A DNA stretch of 9,586 nucleotides from SAR324 cluster bacterium. Lineage in GTDB: Bacteria > SAR324 > JACQKK01. The DNA is taken from assembly GCA_022572825.1 (NCBI GenBank), contig JACZVE010000083.1, positions 1 through 9,586 of the forward strand, written 5' to 3'. A model generated the notes under the pieces. The model was not told where the DNA came from, ran no database searches, and saw only the letters and a list, made by a program, of their open reading frames with translations. Shown here one piece after another: positions 6,120 to 9,586 of the stretch (positions are counted from its first letter, which is position 1; the number at the start of each line of letters is the position of its first letter). The position numbers were made by a program, and so were the translations under genes.

Positions 6120-8369
6120 ATGCCATTGGGCCCCGGCGCCATCCACCTCCTGAGCGGCATTTCGCGCGGCACCGTGCTGATGGCCGTGCTGTGCCTGCTG
6201 GCCTGGCCGGCATGGGGCAAAGCGCCCGACGCCGGCCCCGGCGATCCGACCCCCACGGCGACGGCCGCGCGGCCATCGCCTGAGCATCGCGCCGAGCCGC
6301 GCTCCGCAGACGATGTGCGGTGCGACAGGGGGCAGGACAGCGCGGCGGTCTCCCCCGCCATACCGCTCACACCCTCGCTGCAGCAGTCCCTCGAATTGTT
6401 CAGCCACGCGCGTTGTCTCCAGGCCAGCGGGCGCCTGGAGGAGGCGCAAATCAGCTTTCGCCAGGGTATGGCCCAATCCGGCACCATCCCCCAACTCTGG
6501 CATTTTCATTTGCTACGCGCCCTCCTCGCCGCGGGCAATCATGAGCAGGCCGTCCAGGAGATGGGAATGCTGCTGGAAAACGCGCCGGGCAAGGTGCTGA
6601 CCCGGCGCGTGCGAGCCTTGATTCTGGAACGCGTGGTAGAGGCGGACGGGCTGCCCGCCGAAGTGCTTGCCGCCTATCTGCGCACCTACCTGGAGCGAAG
6701 ACCGCCGTCCGCAGAAGATTACGACCTGATGACCCGCCTGTGGCAGCTCGCACAGGGCACCGGAGATGCGCGGTTGCAGGACTGGCTGGCCCTGCTGATG
6801 TGGCGCCACCCGGAGGACGCGGAGGCAGCGGCGCGATGGGCGCCATTGCCCCAGATGCAGGGACCGCGCGGAACCGTCAATCCTCAGGCGGCGGACTATC
6901 TGGCGCGCGCCATGCGCTTGTTCGAGCTGGAGCTGTACGATCGTCTGGCCCGCGAGTTGGGAGAGGCATCGCTGCCGCAGTTCGATACGGGCACCGCCAA
7001 GGCGCTGGGGCGCCTGTACTTCCGCAGCCTGATCCGCGGGAGGCATTTGCAGCGCGCCGCGGTGCAGATCAACACGGGTTCCGTGATACGGCGCTTCGCC
7101 TTCGACGAGCGTCAGCAGCTGATTTGGGCGATCCGCATTCAACTGAAACGGCGCAAGATCGGGACGGTACTGAAATACCTGCGCCTGCTGGAGCAGGGCT
7201 ACCCGGATGAGTCGGAGCTGCCGTCCATCTATCTGGAACTGTTGAAATACAATCGGGGGCGCAATGACGAGGTGACTACGCGGCACTGGTTCGATCGCAT
7301 CGTCGGCGAGCATGGCCAAACGCCGGAAGCCTCCGAAGCCTACTGGCTGATGATCCGCCATGTCATCGCCCGCAAGGCCCATGACGAAGCGGAAACTCTA
7401 CTGAAACGTGCGATCGGCAACAGCGCGTCTTTCCACCCGGTGGATCAGGCGCGGCTGTATTACTGGAAGGGACGCCTGCAGATGAGGCAGGGCGAAAACA
7501 GCGCGGGGCAGGCCACCTGGCGGGAGATGGAATCACGCTGGCCCTACGGCTATTACGCCGCGCTGGCCCAATGGCAGCGTGGTGGGGCGGCGTTCTCTCA
7601 GAATCACGCATCCGACCAGGGCGAGGCACGCGCCCCGCCGCGTCCGGATATCGAGGCGTTGTGGTCGATCGAGCCCTTCCCCACCGGGATTTTCCTGTTC
7701 GCCATCGGCGACCACGAGCTGGCCGTGGAGATCCTCCGCGACGCGGTCTCCCGCAACCTGCCCCCCGATGCGGTGGAGGAGGCCGGCGCACTCTTTCACT
7801 ATCTGGGGCGCCACTATCTGCAGCTGCGGCTGGTGGCCAACCACCACCTGAACACAATGCGCCGCAACCGGGTCGCCGATACGCCATTGTGGCGGCGGTC
7901 GTTTCCGCTCCCCCACTGGGATCTGGTTCGCGAGCAGGCAGGCGAGCTGAGCATCGACCCGTATTTCGTGCTGGCCATCATGCGCGAGGAGAGCCGATTT
8001 TTCATCTCGGCCGATTCCAGCGCGGGGGCGAAGGGATTAATGCAGCTGATGCCCGACACCGCCCGGATGATCGCCCGGCGCAATGGGCTGCCCTATGAGG
8101 AGGACATGCTGCACGTTCCGGAGCTGAACATTCCACTGGGCATCCATTACCTGAAGCGCGTGTTGACCCGCTTCGACGGAAATCCTCTCTATGCGGCGGC
8201 GGCGTACAATGCCGGGCCGGGCACTGTCAAACGCTGGATTCGACACTTTGGCCACCTGCCGCTGGACGAGTTCGTGGAGCGCATCCCGTTCGGCGAAACC
8301 CAGCGCTACGTCAAACGCGTGTTTCTGTCCTACCGCGTGTACACCCTACTCTACCGGCAAGCGCCGTGA
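6120..8369 (+). CDS. Periplasmic soluble lytic transglycosylase (Slt70-like, GH23)
   Basis: The enzyme cuts the MurNAc-GlcNAc bond of peptidoglycan non-hydrolytically, leaving 1,6-anhydroMurNAc; it acts in the periplasm. From the ATG at 6120 it has 749 residues: a signal sequence with its hydrophobic core at about 18-33 ('VLMAVLCLLAWPAW'), a Pro/Ala-rich spacer to about 83, then a long TPR-like helical region to about 590 as in the Slt70 superhelix. The SLT catalytic domain is at about 600-740. Its marks are 'AIMREESRF' (619-627) with catalytic Glu624, 'GLMQLMP' (639-645), 'YAAAAYNAGPG' (691-701) and 'ERIPFGETQRYVKRV' (720-734). E. coli Slt is about 645 residues, so this one is longer, mostly at the N-terminus. 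No start has a clear RBS: the ATG at 6048 would overlap the divergent gene and place a polar stretch before the signal, and the ATG at 6180 gives a short signal. I prefer 6120. Slt is the closest named relative, but I leave the symbol empty. Confidence 0.92.
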   Translation: MPLGPGAIHLLSGISRGTVLMAVLCLLAWPAWGKAPDAGPGDPTPTATAARPSPEHRAEPRSADDVRCDRGQDSAAVSPAIPLTPSLQQSLELFSHARCLQASGRLEEAQISFRQGMAQSGTIPQLWHFHLLRALLAAGNHEQAVQEMGMLLENAPGKVLTRRVRALILERVVEADGLPAEVLAAYLRTYLERRPPSAEDYDLMTRLWQLAQGTGDARLQDWLALLMWRHPEDAEAAARWAPLPQMQGPRGTVNPQAADYLARAMRLFELELYDRLARELGEASLPQFDTGTAKALGRLYFRSLIRGRHLQRAAVQINTGSVIRRFAFDERQQLIWAIRIQLKRRKIGTVLKYLRLLEQGYPDESELPSIYLELLKYNRGRNDEVTTRHWFDRIVGEHGQTPEASEAYWLMIRHVIARKAHDEAETLLKRAIGNSASFHPVDQARLYYWKGRLQMRQGENSAGQATWREMESRWPYGYYAALAQWQRGGAAFSQNHASDQGEARAPPRPDIEALWSIEPFPTGIFLFAIGDHELAVEILRDAVSRNLPPDAVEEAGALFHYLGRHYLQLRLVANHHLNTMRRNRVADTPLWRRSFPLPHWDLVREQAGELSIDPYFVLAIMREESRFFISADSSAGAKGLMQLMPDTARMIARRNGLPYEEDMLHVPELNIPLGIHYLKRVLTRFDGNPLYAAAAYNAGPGTVKRWIRHFGHLPLDEFVERIPFGETQRYVKRVFLSYRVYTLLYRQAP

Positions 8370-8407
8370 ACTTCCCGACCGGAAGGTGTTTCCGCAGGAC
8401 AAGGACC

Positions 8408-8437
8408 TTGACGCTGGTTTGCAGATTCAATAAGAAT
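8408..8437 (+). promoter_or_regulatory. Sigma-70-like promoter candidate upstream of the GroES gene
   Basis: TTGACG (8408-8413, five of six to the -35 consensus) is followed at 17-18 bases by TAAGAA/AAGAAT (8431-8437), a weak -10. It lies in the 239-bp gap after the transglycosylase stop and would give a leader of about 165 bases before the GroES start. No sigma-32 heat-shock promoter and no CIRCE inverted repeat were seen in this gap, unlike many groES genes. Confidence 0.4.
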
Positions 8438-8585
8438 TTTCCTACCCGCGCAGATAGGTTCGGTTCCGGCGGATGCCCGCGCCGCGTTCGCCGGTGGTGG
8501 ACAAACGGATCGTCCTCGGACACTGCCATTTACGCTAAATCGCAACCGGTGTGCCGCTGAAAAGCGTCATCGTCGGAAACTAGCC

Positions 8586-8612
8586 ATGGCAAGGAGTGGA
8601 GCACAGATATGA
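8586..8612 (+). CDS. Possible 8-codon leader ORF overlapping the GroES start
   Basis: An ATG at 8586 opens an eight-residue frame (MARSGAQI) whose TGA at 8610-8612 overlaps the GroES ATG at 8609 in an ATGA arrangement. Such overlaps can couple translation. It contains the AAGGAG and GGAG elements that serve the GroES start, so it may be chance; its own RBS is weak. Confidence 0.2.
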   Translation: MARSGAQI

Positions 8613-8944
8613 TCAAACCGTTACACAACCGTCTGGTCGTGGAACGACTGGACCCGGAACAGACCACCGAAAGCGGAATCATCATTCCCGATACAGCCAA
8701 GGAGAAACCCCAGGAAGGCAGGGTCGTCTCCGTTGGCCCGGGCACGCGCGACAAGGACGGCAAGCTGATCCCGCTCGAGATTGCCGAAGGCGACCTGGTG
8801 CTGTTCGGCAAGTACGGCGGCACGGATATTACCCTCGCAGGCAAGGATTACCTCATAATGAAGGACGACGACGTGTTGGCTGTGCTTGGCGATAAGGCCA
8901 AAAGCGCCGCGAAAACCAAGAAGCCCCGCCGCGCCGCTTCGTGA
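8609..8944 (+). CDS. groES: GroES (Cpn10) co-chaperonin with a basic C-terminal tail, no groEL adjacent
   Basis: GroES forms the heptameric lid of the GroEL folding chamber in the cytoplasm. The 111-residue product matches the family through its length: 'IKPLHNRLVVER' (2-13), the mobile loop 'TTESGIIIPDTAKEKP' (19-34) that docks on GroEL, 'GRVVSVGPG' (37-45), the roof-loop region, 'GDLVLFGKYGG' (61-71), and the closing strand 'YLIMKDDDVLAVL' (81-93). GGAG at 8598-8601 is seven bases from the ATG and AAGGAG at 8591-8596 lies further up, fixing the start. Residues 94-111 (GDKAKSAAKTKKPRRAAS) form an extra tail with seven Lys/Arg that common GroES proteins of 94-97 residues lack. No groEL follows within the next 640 bp, where standard operons have it almost at once. 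This is probably a second or orphan copy that works with a GroEL encoded elsewhere. Confidence 0.93.
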   Translation: MIKPLHNRLVVERLDPEQTTESGIIIPDTAKEKPQEGRVVSVGPGTRDKDGKLIPLEIAEGDLVLFGKYGGTDITLAGKDYLIMKDDDVLAVLGDKAKSAAKTKKPRRAAS

Positions 8945-8949
8945 TGGGG

Positions 8950-8977
8950 GCCCAGGCAAGGGCGGCGCTGCTTGGGC
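8950..8977 (+). terminator. Candidate hairpin terminator after the GroES gene
   Basis: GCCCAGGCA (8950-8958) pairs with TGCTTGGGC (8969-8977) over nine base pairs with one G-U wobble and a ten-base loop. It begins six bases after the GroES stop. It is not followed by a T-tract (the next bases are GTTCGCGG), so it may be a weak terminator or an mRNA-end stabiliser. Its position supports single-gene transcription of groES without groEL. Confidence 0.4.
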
Positions 8978-9344
8978 GTTCGCGGTAGGCAGCGGGACAG
9001 TTCCAGCGGCCGCGAGTCGTGCAGTGCGCGTCGCGAACCACGCCGCGAGCCTGATCAAAGCACATTGAACCGTTTTCTCTCCATCATGATCACATTCTCG
9101 TTCATAGGCTTCAGGGACGGGGACAGGACTGTCTGCGCCAAGGCTACCCGGTTCGCGCAGCCGCGCCTGTGAGCCTGGCGGTGAACCCGGTTCATTGGCC
9201 CGATTCCGGTGAGGAACCTGCGAGCATGCCACGGAGAGAGTCCGCCGGGAGAGCGTTCAAGGGGCGTAGTCTCGTGGCAGGCCCGACTTACGCGCCGGCC
9301 CGACACACAATAGGGACCGCATTAGCGAGCCAAGGGGAGTTGCG
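8978..9344. other. 367-bp stretch without a supported gene
   Basis: This lies between the GroES hairpin and the ABC ATPase start. Short open frames on both strands are Arg-rich and lack a good RBS, so none is called. It probably holds the promoter of the ABC operon: 'CACAATAG' around 9305 is a weak -10 candidate, without a convincing -35. There is no sign of a groEL remnant, IS end or tRNA. Confidence 0.5.
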
Positions 9345-9586
9345 ATGATCGAGGTGCGCAAGCTGGTCAAGAAATTCGGCGCGATTTCAGCGGTGGATGG
9401 GATATCCTTTACCGTCCAGCCGCGGCAAGTGCTGGGATTTCTCGGCCCCAACGGCGCGGGCAAGTCCACCACCATGAAAATCATCACGGGCTTCATTCCC
9501 CCCACATCCGGGACGGTGCTGGTCGGCGGCAAGGACGTGCGGGAAGATCCGATCGGGGTGCGGCTGCAGATCGGCTACCTGCCCGA
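9345..9586 (+). CDS. ABC-2-type exporter ATP-binding protein, GldA/NatA-like, 3' end missing
   Basis: Eighty codons are present before the right edge. The protein opens 'MIEVRKLVKKFGAISAVDGI', the usual start of an ABC ATPase, with the A-loop aromatic likely Phe11. The Walker A motif 'GPNGAGKSTT' is at about residues 39-48, followed by 'MKIITGFIPPTSGTVLVGG'. The last residues 'QIGYLPE' are the Q-loop region; the 'GYLPE' form is typical of GldA/NatA-type ATPases of ABC-2 exporters, whose permease gene usually follows. The start is well fixed by AAGGGGAG at 9332-9339, five bases from the ATG. The signature motif, Walker B and H-loop lie outside the window. The substrate cannot be inferred; a gliding role is not implied, since related cassettes occur widely in non-gliding proteobacteria. 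Confidence 0.93.
   Translation, partial: MIEVRKLVKKFGAISAVDGISFTVQPRQVLGFLGPNGAGKSTTMKIITGFIPPTSGTVLVGGKDVREDPIGVRLQIGYLP

Noticed and set aside
8370..8608. CIRCE or sigma-32 heat-shock element upstream of groES
   Set aside because: I looked for the paired TTAGCACTC/GAGTGCTAA repeat and for CTTGAA with CCCCAT. Only a sigma-70-like TTGACG element is present.
8945..9344. groEL or a groEL remnant downstream of groES
   Set aside because: No frame shows chaperonin motifs; the next real gene is an ABC ATPase.
1..9586. CRISPR array, transposon, tRNA or phage genes
   Set aside because: No regularly spaced long repeats with unique spacers, no transposase motifs, no cloverleaf-like segment and no phage proteins were seen. 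The periodic DNA at 1401-4412 is coding FG-GAP repeat sequence.

Overview
The window is GC-rich (clearly above 60 % by eye) and densely coded on both strands. It carries a Slt70-type lytic transglycosylase, a group II truncated haemoglobin, a GroES and a GldA/NatA-type ABC ATPase, which together point to a Gram-negative proteobacterium. A gammaproteobacterium of the Chromatiales/Methylococcales kind is my best guess from protein style, but nothing here fixes the genus.

Left third (1-4412), minus strand: two genes for exported, all-beta proteins. Transcription would run first through a 1003-residue FG-GAP/VCBS-repeat protein (15 calcium-loop repeats in two blocks of 10 and 5, separated by a Pro/Ala-rich linker). 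It then reaches a protein with a signal peptide, an Ig-like N-terminal segment, a CARDB domain and an Fn3-like C-terminal part; this gene runs off the left edge. The 204-bp gap between them holds a hairpin just after the first stop codon. It also holds an unusual cluster of short periodic repeats in two opposed blocks with a perfect 14-bp palindrome. I read the pair as a surface or secreted adhesion-like module of unknown specific role.

Middle (4413-6057): a 521-bp non-coding stretch with an AT-rich patch, several hairpins and a clear U-tract terminator on the minus strand that has no obvious gene to serve. Then come a truncated haemoglobin (+) and, converging on it, an unrecognised 213-residue cytoplasmic protein (-), with a hairpin between the two stops.

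Right part (6058-9586), plus strand: a secreted lytic transglycosylase with a long helical N-terminal part and a GH23 SLT catalytic domain; a GroES with a promoter-like element, a tiny overlapping leader ORF and a basic C-terminal tail, but no groEL after it; about 370 bp with no gene; and the start of an ABC-2-type exporter ATPase cut by the right edge.

The genes look like separate short transcription units rather than one pathway. No CRISPR array, tRNA, rRNA, IS element or phage gene is visible. The least explained items are the FG-GAP/CARDB pair, the intergenic repeat cluster, the orphan minus-strand terminator and the tailed orphan GroES.
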